Shown one piece after another: positions 27,378 to 39,947 of a DNA stretch of 64,000 nt. The stretch covers positions 186,001-250,000 of the forward strand of contig JAJDDJ010000001.1 in NCBI GenBank assembly GCA_029260395.1, given 5' to 3'. The DNA comes from Phycisphaerales bacterium. Its GTDB lineage: Bacteria; Planctomycetota; Phycisphaerae; Phycisphaerales; UBA1924. The notes below the pieces were generated by a model. That model ran no database searches. It had not been told where the DNA came from and saw nothing but the letters and a program-made list of their open reading frames with translations. The position numbers and the translations under genes are program-made. Numbering within the stretch: position 1 is the first letter of the stretch; the number at the start of each line of letters is the position of its first letter.

Positions 27378-28346
27378 GTGCCACCCGCACCACTCGCCAC
27401 CATGCTCGGCCCGTTCAGCCAGCTCGGCCTGCTCGTACTCCTCGCTGCGGGCGGCGCGGTGTTCGCGCTGGCGCTGTTCGTGTGGACCGTGCGCATGCTC
27501 ACCCGCCCGCCACGCCGGGGCTACGGCTGGGCTATCGCGCACAACCGCCCGAGCAATCCCGGCGAACTCGAAGGCGATCCACCCGCGTTCACCGAGTGGA
27601 CCTTCAAGAGCCTGGGCGTCGACCTGCCCGTGTGGGACATCGAGGGGCGCAGCCCCTCAGGCACGTGCGTGATTCTCACGCCCGGCTGGGGGCAGGGCCG
27701 CGTCGGCTGCCTCGACCGCGTCAGCGGCGTACTCGACGCCGCAAGCCGGGTGCTCGTTTGGGACACCCCCGCCACCGGCGAAGCCAAGGGCCGATGCACG
27801 CTTGGTGCGCACGAAGCCATCATGCTTACAGAGCTGATCGATCGCGCGCAGAGCGATCGGCCGATCGTGCTCATGGGCGCCTCGATGGGCGCGGGCGTAT
27901 CGATTCAGGTCGCAGCAAGACACGTCGCAGCTGGCCGAAGCGAGATCGCGGGCGTCATAGCCGAGGCCCCCTACCGCGTGCCGTTCACGCCCGCCAAGGG
28001 CGTGCTCACCGCAGCCAACCTGCCGTCAGCGCTCAGCCTTCGGCCGGCGCTCGCGTGGGTCGGCGTGCGGTCGGGCGCGGGGTCCAGGTGGACCAGCTTC
28101 GATCGAGCCGTGCACGCGGCCAACCTCATGTGCCCGCTGCTCGTCCTCCACGGCTCAGACGACAACGTCTGCCCCATCGAAGACGGGCGGGCCATCGCAC
28201 AAGCCGCAAGCAACGGCACGATCATCGAGTTTGAAGGCGGCGACCATCACAGGCTCTGGCTGGAACCAGCCTGGCGTGCACGATGCTCGCAGGCAACTAC
28301 CGAGTTTCTAGAGGGGTGCGCTCAGCTCACGACCGGCGCGACCTGA
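27378..28346 (+). CDS. Alpha/beta hydrolase, membrane-anchored
   Basis: 322 aa from a GTG at 27378. One N-terminal helix (about residues 15-38) is followed by an alpha/beta hydrolase fold: ILTPGWGQGR (oxyanion region), nucleophile elbow GASMGAG (Ser near 170), catalytic Asp in HGSDDNVCP (near 258) and His in GGDHHRLW (near 289). The triad looks complete. The substrate is unknown. It begins 6 nt after rseP and probably shares its message. Its 3' end overlaps the convergent DUF4230 gene by 25 nt. Confidence 0.85.
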   Translation: MPPAPLATMLGPFSQLGLLVLLAAGGAVFALALFVWTVRMLTRPPRRGYGWAIAHNRPSNPGELEGDPPAFTEWTFKSLGVDLPVWDIEGRSPSGTCVILTPGWGQGRVGCLDRVSGVLDAASRVLVWDTPATGEAKGRCTLGAHEAIMLTELIDRAQSDRPIVLMGASMGAGVSIQVAARHVAAGRSEIAGVIAEAPYRVPFTPAKGVLTAANLPSALSLRPALAWVGVRSGAGSRWTSFDRAVHAANLMCPLLVLHGSDDNVCPIEDGRAIAQAASNGTIIEFEGGDHHRLWLEPAWRARCSQATTEFLEGCAQLTTGAT

Positions 28347-29011
28347 GTCGCAGACTCAAGCTCCAACGCCTTGTCGGCCTGGGGCTGGCTCTTGGCATCG
28401 GGCCACACGATGTCCACTTCCGAGCCAAGCAGCGAGAACAGCGTGCGGAGCTGACGCTCGATGCTCGCACGGGCCTCGGTCTTGTACCGCGAATCGCCCG
28501 CTGTATACAGGTTGGCCGCCTGCTCCTGGGCCTTGGCCATCAGGTCTTTTTGGCGTGCCGCGTTCATCTGGATCACGTCCAGAAGGCCGAGCACCCGGCC
28601 TGACTGGATGTCATACGGAGCGACATCCGTCAGCCGAAGATCGCCCTGCACGGGCGGCAAGGTCAGCCGGAAGCGGCCCGTAGCCAGCCTCTTCACATCG
28701 CTCTGGCCGACCACGCTCAGGTCAACGTAGTACTGCCGCTCGAAGTGGAAGATCATCGCCATCTTCGCCTGGCTCAACAACAACGGCGGCACCCACGACA
28801 GCCCGCTGGTCGCCGTCGCGATCTCCTTGGCGCAGACCTCGAGCCCGACCAGCTTGCCCACCGAACGCACGCGCTCAGCGATGGTGTCTGTCTCGATGGT
28901 CGTCTTGGCCGCTTTGCCCGTGAACACCCTGAGCACCAGGACGGTTCCCACGATGCCCACGATGGGGCCGCCAATGAGCAGCACGGTGTCGAAGAATGAA
29001 AGTCCGAGCAT
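28322..29011 (-). CDS. DUF4230 family membrane-anchored protein
   Basis: 229 aa from the ATG at 29011 (AAGGAAG about 10 nt upstream). One N-terminal helix (MLGLSFFDTVLLIGGPIVGIVGTVLVLRV) is followed by a beta-rich soluble domain with MIFHFERQYYVDLSVV and FRLTLPPVQ, which matches DUF4230. The function of the family is unknown. The layout, one anchor with the rest soluble, suggests a periplasmic domain. Probably transcribed with the gene at 29094-29780. Confidence 0.78.
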   Translation of the reverse strand: MLGLSFFDTVLLIGGPIVGIVGTVLVLRVFTGKAAKTTIETDTIAERVRSVGKLVGLEVCAKEIATATSGLSWVPPLLLSQAKMAMIFHFERQYYVDLSVVGQSDVKRLATGRFRLTLPPVQGDLRLTDVAPYDIQSGRVLGLLDVIQMNAARQKDLMAKAQEQAANLYTAGDSRYKTEARASIERQLRTLFSLLGSEVDIVWPDAKSQPQADKALELESATQVAPVVS

Positions 29012-29093
29012 GATGCCAGCTTCCTTGGGAATGCCCGACGAGGAATTGCGGTCCGTGGGCCGAACAGCCGGTGAGGAGTGCGAGAGGGCCCTT

Positions 29094-29780
29094 TCAGGCG
29101 GCAGCAGAGCCCTGCCGGTGGTTCTGCTGGGAGGGATCCTGTCGGGCGTGGTGCGGCACGGCCATCTCGAACGCCTTGATGACGAGGTGCACGCCCGCTG
29201 CAAACATCACGCTCAGCACGAGCGTGGCGATCACCGCCCCCACCGCGCGAATCGCTGACGCTGTGTCCACCATCGCGGGGAAAAATCCGCCAAAGCCGCT
29301 CTTGAGCCCGTACGCGAGCACGGCCAGCAGCGGAGTTGCCAGCAGACCGCCCGAGACAAGCCTGCGCCAGCCGACCGCCTGCGTGCCCAGCGCGACCAGC
29401 ACCGACCACGCCATCAGCGCCGCACCGATCAGCCCTCGAACCACGAACCACGGGTCAGACAGCGCGAACCGCGCCGACTTGCCCACGCCAATCGCATCAG
29501 GATTCACCGTGGTGTGCCAAGCGAACCGGGCTGTCAGCGACGCAACCAGCAACACCCCGCCGAGGTTGAGTAGGCCAACCGCTCGGCCTGTCTCGTCGCG
29601 CCGAAGCGCGAACAGCAAGCCCGCGATGCCGGTCACAAGCACCACCACCTCAAAGCCGAGCGAGGCGAGCACCGGGGTCTCGTTGGTGGCTGCAATCACT
29701 CCAGCGGTGCCGCCCGACACAGCCACCGCCCCCATGATGCCAGCGAGCGCCAATGCCATCGGTCGTGAGAACATGTTCAT
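29094..29780 (-). CDS. Multi-pass membrane protein, unknown
   Basis: 228 aa with about six predicted helices (residues of about 8-30, 38-60, 70-88, 108-130, 140-160, 178-202) and a polar tail. No family is recognised. The start MNMFSRPMALALAG is a normal signal-anchor. It has no Shine-Dalgarno and no TANNNT box near the start. It lies upstream of the DUF4230 gene on the same strand (82-nt gap). Confidence 0.62.
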   Translation of the reverse strand: MNMFSRPMALALAGIMGAVAVSGGTAGVIAATNETPVLASLGFEVVVLVTGIAGLLFALRRDETGRAVGLLNLGGVLLVASLTARFAWHTTVNPDAIGVGKSARFALSDPWFVVRGLIGAALMAWSVLVALGTQAVGWRRLVSGGLLATPLLAVLAYGLKSGFGGFFPAMVDTASAIRAVGAVIATLVLSVMFAAGVHLVIKAFEMAVPHHARQDPSQQNHRQGSAAA

Positions 29781-30176
29781 CGTGCTGACACCATCGGCTT
29801 CTGGACCTCGCGACTGATCGGACGTTGGGATCTTTCGCTCCGCTGAGCCGCCGGACCTGGTGCCGGCTTACGACAAATACGCGGTCGAAGCTCGCTGGGT
29901 TCGTGTACCCACCCATCGTACGAACACGATGGCCCGCACTTCCACCGGGACTTCTTGTCGTACTGAGTAGTGGCCTCACAAACAGGCACATTCTGCGCGT
30001 TCTTGCCGACTCCACCAAAGCCGGAGGGCCCGCTGACCGATGCTCCTGCGGTTGGTCCACATCTTGCGACGCGCGTGCTGGCGGTCGAGGTTGAACGTCG
30101 ATGAGGGATGGATCCCAGACGCTGGACCCATGACAGAACTCCCCGGGGTATCGCCTGGGTCAGAAAGGCGTGCAGC
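29781..30176. other. Gene-free divergent interval upstream of fliD
   Basis: About 395 nt between divergent genes; no convincing gene. It should contain the promoters for fliD and for the minus-strand membrane protein. I looked for sigma-28 and sigma-54 type flagellar promoters and saw none that match well. Confidence 0.5.
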
Positions 30177-33047
30177 ATGAGCGGCATCACCTCAGGCATC
30201 GGCCTCATCAGCGGCATCGACACGGCGACGCTCATCGAGCAGCTCCTTCAGGTCGAGGCGCGGCCCAAGTTCCTCGCCAATCAGCGCATCATCAACCTGC
30301 AGGTCATTCAGACCAGCTACCTCGATATCGCCTCGCGCATGCGCGGGCTCGAGACCGCCGCCGCCGCCTTCCGCAGTGCCGGAAACATCTTCCAGTCCAA
30401 GAGCGCGACCAGTTCGCTCGCCGACTCGATCCGCGCGACCGCGTCCAATGGAACCCCCGAGGGCACGTACAACTTCGTCGTTGACCGCCTCGTCACCACC
30501 CAGCAGATGCTCAGCCGGGGCTTTGCCGACCGAGATCAGTCTCCCTTTGGCGCAACCTCTCTCACGTTCGAGAGCGAGCAGGGCCGGCTTGATCGCGACG
30601 CCCTGCTCGCCGACCTCAACAGCGGCTCGGGCGTTCGGCGTGGCACCATCAAGATCACCCAGGGCGGCGACACCGCCCGCATTGACCTTGGACGGGCCGC
30701 GACCATCAGTGAAGTCGTTGAGGCCATCAACCAATCCGAGGATGTGGACGTCACCGCATCGATCAAGGACGGCGCGCTCGTACTCTCGACCACGGGTGCC
30801 GATTTCACCGTCTCTACGGCAAGCGGCTCCACCGGGACCGCCGAGGATCTGGGCATCGTGGGCACATCCACGGCAGGCACCCTCGCTGGCACTGCGCTCA
30901 GCGGGCTCTCGGCCAGCACCCTGCTGAGTCGACTCAACGACGGCAACGGCGTGTTCATCGGCACTGAATCCGGAACCAACCGCTACGACATCGTCATCAA
31001 CGTCGGCGGCACCGACGTCAACATTAACCTCGGCGCTGTCTTCGAAGAAGTCACCGTCGACGACGAGACCACCATCGAAGAGGTCGAGGCCGCGCCTACC
31101 AACGTCGCGGGCATCCTCGACCGCATCAACACGCAGCTTGCCGACGCGGGCTTTGGCGAGGTCACCGCCTCGATCGTCGGGCAAGGCCTCCAACTTCAGG
31201 ACTCCTCCAGCAGGGCCATCAGCGTCAGCGACAAGAACGCCACCTCGAACACCGCAGCCCACCTGGGCCTGCTCGGATCTGACGCGGGCGGCACCATCTC
31301 CGGGCGCCGGCTCGTCGCGGGCTTGGGCACGGTGCTGCTCAGCAATATCAACGGCGGCTCGGGCCTGCAGGGCGACGGCAATATCCAGTTCACCAGCCGG
31401 GACGGCACGGTGTTCAGCGTCGACCTCTCGGCCGCCGAGACCATCGAACAGGTCATCGACCTCGTCAACAGCGATGCGGGCAACGCTGGCCGCATCCAGC
31501 TCTCGCTCAACAGCGCGGGCAGCGGGCTTGCCGTCACCGACACCACGGGCCAGACCACCAACAATCTGATTATCGCGGGTGAAGCAGCCAACTCGCTCGG
31601 GCTCGCAACAGAAGAAATCGGAGTCGCCGCTAACAACGTTCGCGGCACCAACCTTCAGCGCAAGTACGTCGCGACGGGCACCCTGCTCAAGGACCTCAAT
31701 GGCGGTAACGCCTTGGGCACCGGCACCTTCCGTCTGACCGACGGCTTCGGCGCCTCCACCACCATCAACTTCGGCGAGGACTCGCAGACCGTCTATGACC
31801 TGATCCGAGAGATCAATGGTCAAGCTAGCTCAGCAGGCCTCAACCTCGAGATCGACATCAACGAAACAGGCGACGGGCTCGTCATACGCGAGAAAGACGG
31901 CCAGCCAGCTGGTACCCAGGCCATCCGCGTCGAGGACGTTGAAGGCTCGGTCGCGTCAGCCCTCCGCCTCGAAGGTGAAGGCGGTAAGCCCGGCGAAGTA
32001 GGCGAGATCAACCAGATCGTCGCATCCCAAGAGGTCACCGTCACGTTCGATCCGACCGACACACTCGACGATGCGCTCACCAAGATCAACGACGCCGGCG
32101 CGGGCGTGCAGGCAACCATCATCAACGACGGCTCAGGCGTAGCACCATTCCGAATCAGCCTCGTCTCCAAGGACTCGGGCAGCGCCGGTCGATTCCTCAT
32201 CGACGACCTCGGCTTCAACCTCGGCCTCGACACGCTCGAAAAGGGCGAGGACGCCCGCGTGTTCTTCGGCTCGGACGACCCTTCTAAGGCCGTGCTCCTC
32301 ACCAGCAGCGACAACACGCTCGACGATGTCATCACCGGGCTCTCGCTCGATCTCGTCTCCGCGTCCGATGAAGTCGTCAGCATCACAGTCTCGCGCAACA
32401 CCGAGTCCATCGAAACAACCATCAATGCGTTTGTCGAGGCGTACAACAGCGTCATCACACGCATCACGGGCCTTACCGGGTTCGACAGCGAGACCGAGCG
32501 GCGCGGCGCCCTGCTGGGCGACAGCACCACCAACTCCCTCCGCCAGCGCCTCGCCAGCGTCGCGCTCGGACGCGCCGACGGCGTCGACGGCGCGTTCTCC
32601 AGGCTCGGCGAAGTCGGCGTCACCCTCGGCGAGGGCGGCAAACTTGAATTTGACCGCGACCGTTTCCGCGAAGCACTCAACGACGATCCCGATGCCGTCG
32701 CGGAAGTCTTCGCCGCCCGCAAGCTCATCCCCCGCGAGACCGACATCGACCTCGGCGACGGAGCCAGTGTCACGAACACCGACACCTCCGAGAGCTTCAG
32801 CAAGCTCGGTGTCGTGTTCCAGATCGAAGAGCTCGTCCAGACCTACGTCGACTCCATCGACGGCGTGCTTACCCGTCGCGATAGCACCGTCAAGGCGCAG
32901 ATCGAGTCCCAAGAGCGGCGGGTCGAGAATTTCGACCGCCAGCTCGACCGCCGGCGTGCCCAGCTCACCCAGCAGTTTCTCGCCATGGAACAGGCCCTGC
33001 TCTCCCTCCAGGGCCAGCAGAGCGCGCTGTCCTCCTTGATCGGCTGA
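30177..33047 (+). CDS. fliD: FliD, flagellar filament cap protein, extra long
   Basis: 956 aa from the ATG at 30177 (AAAGG 9 nt upstream), about twice the usual length. FliD caps the filament and folds incoming flagellin. N-terminus GITSGIGLISGIDTATLIEQ and C-terminal coiled coil with LAMEQALLSLQGQQSAL are the normal FliD ends. Between them are five flagellin-IN-like repeats beginning near residues 141, 247, 384, 501 and 620, each with L-(N)-x-G-x-G followed by a beta pattern and an IN-type helix. Exported to the cell surface. The stop is followed at 56 nt by fliS. Confidence 0.9.
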   Translation: MSGITSGIGLISGIDTATLIEQLLQVEARPKFLANQRIINLQVIQTSYLDIASRMRGLETAAAAFRSAGNIFQSKSATSSLADSIRATASNGTPEGTYNFVVDRLVTTQQMLSRGFADRDQSPFGATSLTFESEQGRLDRDALLADLNSGSGVRRGTIKITQGGDTARIDLGRAATISEVVEAINQSEDVDVTASIKDGALVLSTTGADFTVSTASGSTGTAEDLGIVGTSTAGTLAGTALSGLSASTLLSRLNDGNGVFIGTESGTNRYDIVINVGGTDVNINLGAVFEEVTVDDETTIEEVEAAPTNVAGILDRINTQLADAGFGEVTASIVGQGLQLQDSSSRAISVSDKNATSNTAAHLGLLGSDAGGTISGRRLVAGLGTVLLSNINGGSGLQGDGNIQFTSRDGTVFSVDLSAAETIEQVIDLVNSDAGNAGRIQLSLNSAGSGLAVTDTTGQTTNNLIIAGEAANSLGLATEEIGVAANNVRGTNLQRKYVATGTLLKDLNGGNALGTGTFRLTDGFGASTTINFGEDSQTVYDLIREINGQASSAGLNLEIDINETGDGLVIREKDGQPAGTQAIRVEDVEGSVASALRLEGEGGKPGEVGEINQIVASQEVTVTFDPTDTLDDALTKINDAGAGVQATIINDGSGVAPFRISLVSKDSGSAGRFLIDDLGFNLGLDTLEKGEDARVFFGSDDPSKAVLLTSSDNTLDDVITGLSLDLVSASDEVVSITVSRNTESIETTINAFVEAYNSVITRITGLTGFDSETERRGALLGDSTTNSLRQRLASVALGRADGVDGAFSRLGEVGVTLGEGGKLEFDRDRFREALNDDPDAVAEVFAARKLIPRETDIDLGDGASVTNTDTSESFSKLGVVFQIEELVQTYVDSIDGVLTRRDSTVKAQIESQERRVENFDRQLDRRRAQLTQQFLAMEQALLSLQGQQSALSSLIG

Positions 33048-33103
33048 TCCTGCGCGGCGATTCACGCTCACGATCGCTGGCTCGTGGACCGATACATGCC
33101 TTG

Positions 33104-33592
33104 ATGCCTAACGAAACCGCCGATGCTTACCTGCGCACCAAGGTCCTCACCGCGCCGCCCGAGCAGCTCAGGCTCATGCTCCTCGATGGGGCCATCCGCT
33201 TTGCGACCCAGGGCCGCGACGCGCTGATCCGCAAGGACTTTGAGGGCGTGTTCAACGGCTTCAGCCAAGCACGCGAGATCGTGCTCGAGCTTGCTACGTC
33301 TGTAAAGGCCGAGCCCAATCCCGAACTCGCGGCGCAGGTCCGCAACCTCTACCTGTTCATCTTCCAGCAGATCGTCAGCGCCAGCTTCCAGAAGGACCCC
33401 AAGCTCGCGAGCGACGCCATCCGCCTGCTCGAGTACGAACGGGAGACCTGGGTGCTCGCCGTGGAACAGGCCGCCAAAGAGCGCGGCACGAACGCACAGG
33501 CATGTTCCAACCCGATCGCCACGATCGACCCCTCAGCAAGGCCCACCCAGCAGAGCGAGGGACAGACCTCGTCCATCAGTCTGCAGGCCTGA
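33104..33592 (+). CDS. fliS: FliS, flagellin export chaperone
   Basis: 162 aa from the ATG at 33104 (a TTG three bases earlier is in frame). Binds flagellin in the cytoplasm and prevents early assembly. The FliS pattern is clear: AYLRTKVLTAPPEQLRLMLLDGAIRF (helix 1-2), DFEGVFNGFSQAREIVLEL (helix 3), ELAAQVRNLYLFIFQQIVSA (helix 4). The C-terminal 35 residues are a polar tail not typical of the family. It follows fliD, the usual order. Confidence 0.92.
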   Translation: MPNETADAYLRTKVLTAPPEQLRLMLLDGAIRFATQGRDALIRKDFEGVFNGFSQAREIVLELATSVKAEPNPELAAQVRNLYLFIFQQIVSASFQKDPKLASDAIRLLEYERETWVLAVEQAAKERGTNAQACSNPIATIDPSARPTQQSEGQTSSISLQA

Positions 33593-33611
33593 AGTTCGCA
33601 CAACACCAGCG

Positions 33612-34748
33612 CTAAACCGCTGGCTCGTTCGCTGCTCCGGTGAGTTCCGCTGACAACAACCCGAACGCGAGCTGCATCGGAACGTTCGACGCGAGCAGCC
33701 GTTCGGTCTCCGCGACCGCCTCGATCGCGAGCACCCGCCGCATCGCTAAGGCCTCGTCGCCACTCGACCGTTCGAGCAGCCTGCGGTTGCGCTCGGCCAC
33801 CAAACCGAGCATGTCGGCCGCGGCCCTGCGGTTGGCTGCCTCTTTACTCGCAAGCTTGTTGCCAGCGACCTGCCGCTCGGCTTCTTCGTTGACCAGCCGG
33901 GTCATCTCTGGGCCTAGCTCGGGCACCGCTTTGCCCGCCTCGGCGGCGCGAAACATCCCGTCGAGCGCGTTCGCCCAGCCCACCAGCCCGCCCGCGATTA
34001 CCTGCGCCAGCCGGCCGGGCGAACCGCCCGACAGAATCAGCGCCATCCGTCTCTCGTTGTCACTCAACCCCCCCGCGAGCGCGCCCGCGAAGCCCGCCAT
34101 CTCATCAATGCCAAGCGTTCCGAACGCCACACGCTGGCACCGGCTGCGAATCGTCGCGAGCAAGCGATCCTCGCTCTGCGTCACCAGCAGGATCACCGTT
34201 CCCGCAGGCGGCTCCTCAAGCGTTTTGAGCAGCAGGTTCTGAGCGGCATCACCCATCATGTGCGCATCGAGCACGATGAACACCTTCGATGCCACCGTAT
34301 TCGCGGTAACCACTCGCGTGCGCACCGCGGGCTCTACCAGAAACTCGGCGACCACGTCTCTGGGCAGCGTCGTCTGCTTGCGCTTGCGGATCTCCGCGTC
34401 CCGGCTCACGCTCGCAAGCGAGGCGCTCACTGGGTGCAAGTCCGGGTGGTGCCCGCGCCTGAGCTGGGCATCGATGGACGCCCGCTGCACGTCGCCCTCT
34501 GCAGGCAAGAGCAGCTCACGCGCAAACGCCAGCGCCGTCGTCCGCTTGCCCACGCCCTTGGGGCCAGTGAAGATCCACGCGTGATGCACCCGCTGCGAGT
34601 CCATCGCACTGCGCAGCACGCCGACGGCCCGCTCCTGACCGACCACGCCGTCCATCAGCGTCTCGACCGCCGAGGCCGACGGCGCATCGGTCACCTCGGC
34701 CTGAGCAGCCTTCTTGGGAGCCCGCTTGCGTGTTGCTTTCTTTGCCAT
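33612..34748 (-). CDS. holB: DNA polymerase III delta' subunit (clamp loader)
   Basis: 378 aa. Part of the clamp loader that places the sliding clamp on DNA. Motifs: MDGVVGQERAVGVLRSAM, HHAWIFTGPKGVGKRTTA (Walker A at 62-70), and TLEEPPAGTVILLVT followed by LATIRSRCQRVAF (sensor 1 with SRC). The zinc-finger cysteines of DnaX are absent, so delta' fits better than tau/gamma. It has a lysine-rich N-terminal tail (MAKKATRKRAPKKAAQ). It lies 60 nt after sthA. Confidence 0.88.
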   Translation of the reverse strand: MAKKATRKRAPKKAAQAEVTDAPSASAVETLMDGVVGQERAVGVLRSAMDSQRVHHAWIFTGPKGVGKRTTALAFARELLLPAEGDVQRASIDAQLRRGHHPDLHPVSASLASVSRDAEIRKRKQTTLPRDVVAEFLVEPAVRTRVVTANTVASKVFIVLDAHMMGDAAQNLLLKTLEEPPAGTVILLVTQSEDRLLATIRSRCQRVAFGTLGIDEMAGFAGALAGGLSDNERRMALILSGGSPGRLAQVIAGGLVGWANALDGMFRAAEAGKAVPELGPEMTRLVNEEAERQVAGNKLASKEAANRRAAADMLGLVAERNRRLLERSSGDEALAMRRVLAIEAVAETERLLASNVPMQLAFGLLSAELTGAANEPAV

Positions 34749-34808
34749 CGCTGCGGGCAGGATACCGCCGCCAAACGGCCCAAGTTGGAACGAGCAAAGA
34801 GGAGGAGG

Positions 34809-36224
34809 TCAGGCGCTGTGAAGCTTGTTTAGCCCGTTGTGGGCCGCGTTCTTGTAGCACTCGGCCAACGTCGGGTAGTTGAACACCGCGTTGACGAAGT
34901 ACTCCACCGTCGCGCCGAACGCCATCGCGCACTGCCCGATGTGGATCAGCTCGGTCGCACCCGTACCAATGGCGTGAACGCCCAGGATCGCGTGGCTGTC
35001 CTGGTGAATCAGCATCTTGAGCATGCCGAGCTCATCGCCCAAGAGCTGCCCGCGCGCGATCTCTCGATAGTGCGCCACGCCCGTCTCGAACGGGATCCCC
35101 TCGTCGGTCAGCTTCTCTTCGGTCCAGCCGACCATCGAGATTTCAGGCACCGCGTAGATGCCATAAGGGAACAGCTCGGGCACGGCCTCGGTCGTCTTGC
35201 CGAACATGTGCAGCGCCGCAAGCCGGCCTTGTTCCATGCTCGTGCTCGCCAGCGCCGGGAACCCGATCACGTCGCCCGCTGCGTAGATGCCCGGCACCTT
35301 GGTCTGGTACTGTTTGTCCACCTCGATGCGCCCGCGCTTGTCCGCTTCAACGCCCGCGTTCTCGAGCCCCAGCTTGTCCGTCGAGCCCTGCCGACCGATG
35401 CAGTAGAGCAAACAGTCCGCGTGCAGCACCTTGCCGCTCTCGAGCGTCGCCTCCGCGAGAATCCCGTCGCACGAGACGCCCTCGCGCGTCGCCTCGGTCG
35501 TCGAGATCTTCACAACCTTCTCGCCCAGCCTCAGCGTCATCCCGCCCTGGCGCAGGTGGTACTGCAACGCCTCGATGATCTCGCTGTCGCAGAAATCCAG
35601 CAGCCGGTCTCGGCCCTCGACCAGCGTCACCTTCACGCCCAGCGCCTGCATCATGGATGCGTACTCGGTCCCGATCACGCCGCCGCCCACGATCAGCATC
35701 GACTTGGGCAGCACCGTCATATCGAGCAGCTCGTCCGAGGTCACGATCGTCGGGGCGCCGAACGGGATGTTCTCCGGCTTGGCCGGCTTCGACCCCACCG
35801 AGATCAGGATGTTCTCCGCCCCCACCTGCTTGGAGCCGTTAGGACCCACCACGTCCAGCACCTTTGGCTCAGCGAACGATGCAAACCCGTTGATCAGGTC
35901 GATCCCGTTCGACATCAGGTGCTCGTAAGCGATCCGAAGCTCCGCGGTGATCACCCGCTGGGCGCTGGCCCGCACCTTCTCAAACGTCGTAGCCCGACAA
36001 GACGAAAAATCCTCCATCGTCGGCATCGCGATCGAATGCTCGCCCGCGAGCAAAATCGCCTCCCGCAGCGCCTTGGACGGGATGGTCCCCGTGTTGATGG
36101 CAGCCCCGCCGACCACCTGCTTGGCCTCGATCACCGCCACCCGCTTGCCAAGCTTGGCAGCCTGAATCGCGGCCCGTTGGCCCGCAGGCCCGCTCCCGAT
36201 CACGCAAAGGTCGTACTGGCGCAT
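34809..36224 (-). CDS. sthA: Soluble pyridine nucleotide transhydrogenase (flavoprotein)
   Basis: 471 aa, full length. Transfers hydride between NADPH and NAD+ in the cytoplasm. FAD-binding GSGPAGQRAAIQAAKLG near residue 10 and NAD-binding GGGVIGTEYASMMQALG near 180. The redox-active disulfide region reads GGAAINTGTIPSKALR, with no Cys pair, matching SthA and not dihydrolipoamide dehydrogenase. It keeps AAGDVIG and the C-terminal HAIGTGATELIHIGQCAM. The start ATG at 36224 has GGAGAG upstream. Divergent from alaS. Confidence 0.92.
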   Translation of the reverse strand: MRQYDLCVIGSGPAGQRAAIQAAKLGKRVAVIEAKQVVGGAAINTGTIPSKALREAILLAGEHSIAMPTMEDFSSCRATTFEKVRASAQRVITAELRIAYEHLMSNGIDLINGFASFAEPKVLDVVGPNGSKQVGAENILISVGSKPAKPENIPFGAPTIVTSDELLDMTVLPKSMLIVGGGVIGTEYASMMQALGVKVTLVEGRDRLLDFCDSEIIEALQYHLRQGGMTLRLGEKVVKISTTEATREGVSCDGILAEATLESGKVLHADCLLYCIGRQGSTDKLGLENAGVEADKRGRIEVDKQYQTKVPGIYAAGDVIGFPALASTSMEQGRLAALHMFGKTTEAVPELFPYGIYAVPEISMVGWTEEKLTDEGIPFETGVAHYREIARGQLLGDELGMLKMLIHQDSHAILGVHAIGTGATELIHIGQCAMAFGATVEYFVNAVFNYPTLAECYKNAAHNGLNKLHSA

Positions 36225-36324
36225 GCTGCTGGCTCTCCGCTAAAGCGATCGACTTGGCCGCGGCCAACGCCGCCTACCCCTCATCGGGTGAACCGGCCAG
36301 CCGCCTAAAGACCATATGGCCCCG

Positions 36325-36330
36325 TACAGT
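36325..36330 (+). promoter_or_regulatory. -10 box of a probable leaderless promoter for alaS
   Basis: TACAGT is followed by 7 nt (36331-36337) and then the alaS ATG at 36338. No Shine-Dalgarno is present, which also supports this start over the upstream in-frame alternatives. Confidence 0.5.
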
Positions 36331-36337
36331 CATTGCA

Positions 36338-39275
<2,938 letters not shown>

Positions 39276-39283
<8 letters not shown>

Positions 39284-39779
39284 ACAAAACCAACAACCCG
39301 ATGGCTCCGAGCCAAAACCCGAGCCCAAGTCCGAGCAGCAGCCGAGCGGCAGCCCGGTCTGGCACCGGCCCGCGCCCGAAATACCAGAAGTCCTCCGCAA
39401 CCCGCCCGCCCCTAAGCCCGCTGCCAAGCCCCGCCGACGGTTGCAACTCATCCCCGAGACCTCTGGCACGGACATGCGAGCCATCGGCCTCGGACTCGAT
39501 TTCGCCGCCATGGTCGGGGCCTCCGTTTTGCTCGGCTGGGGTGCCGACCGCTTTTTCGGTACCACCCGCGGCATCCTCATCGGCCTCGGCGTCGGCCTGG
39601 TCGTCGCGGGCTGGCATTTCTTCAAAGGGGCCCGCCGCCTCAGCGACACGCTCCACGGCACCAAAGCCCCTCAGAACACCAAACCAACGTCCGCGCCCCC
39701 AACCAGCCTTCACCCGTCTGCAAATCGCCCAGATCTAAGCCAAGACTCCCCTCCAGACCCGCCTGCAGGCACGCTCTGA
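39276..39779 (+). CDS. AtpZ/AtpI-like assembly protein of ATP synthase
   Basis: 167 aa from a GTG at 39276 that overlaps the alaS stop by 8 nt. A proline-rich N-terminus (about 60 residues) precedes two helices (about residues 72-92 and 98-118) with the AtpZ-like GLDFAAMVGASVLLGWGADRF and GLGVGLVVAGWHF (PF09527-type). The Pro/Ser-rich tail is disordered-looking. AtpZ assists c-ring assembly or Mg2+ transport. It precedes the Fo genes. Confidence 0.75.
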
Positions 39780-39947
39780 GACGCTCAAATCGGTGGAGAC
39801 TCCTCGCCGCCGCGTCTATCGTCCAGCCCTCCCGGCGATGCGCTCGGGACTTTCGACCGCACCGGCCTGCTGAGCCCGCGTTGGCGGCCTCTCGAGACTG
39901 CCCGCACCCCGGAGATTGCCGTCTTGCCGATCGCCGCCGCTGAGCCC

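Noticed and set aside
30192-31823. 543-codon minus-strand open frame opposite fliD
   Set aside because: Shadow of the repetitive fliD codons; no start signal or motif.
34839-36308. 489-codon plus-strand open frame opposite sthA
   Set aside because: Arg/His/Leu-rich shadow; sthA motifs are full length on the other strand.
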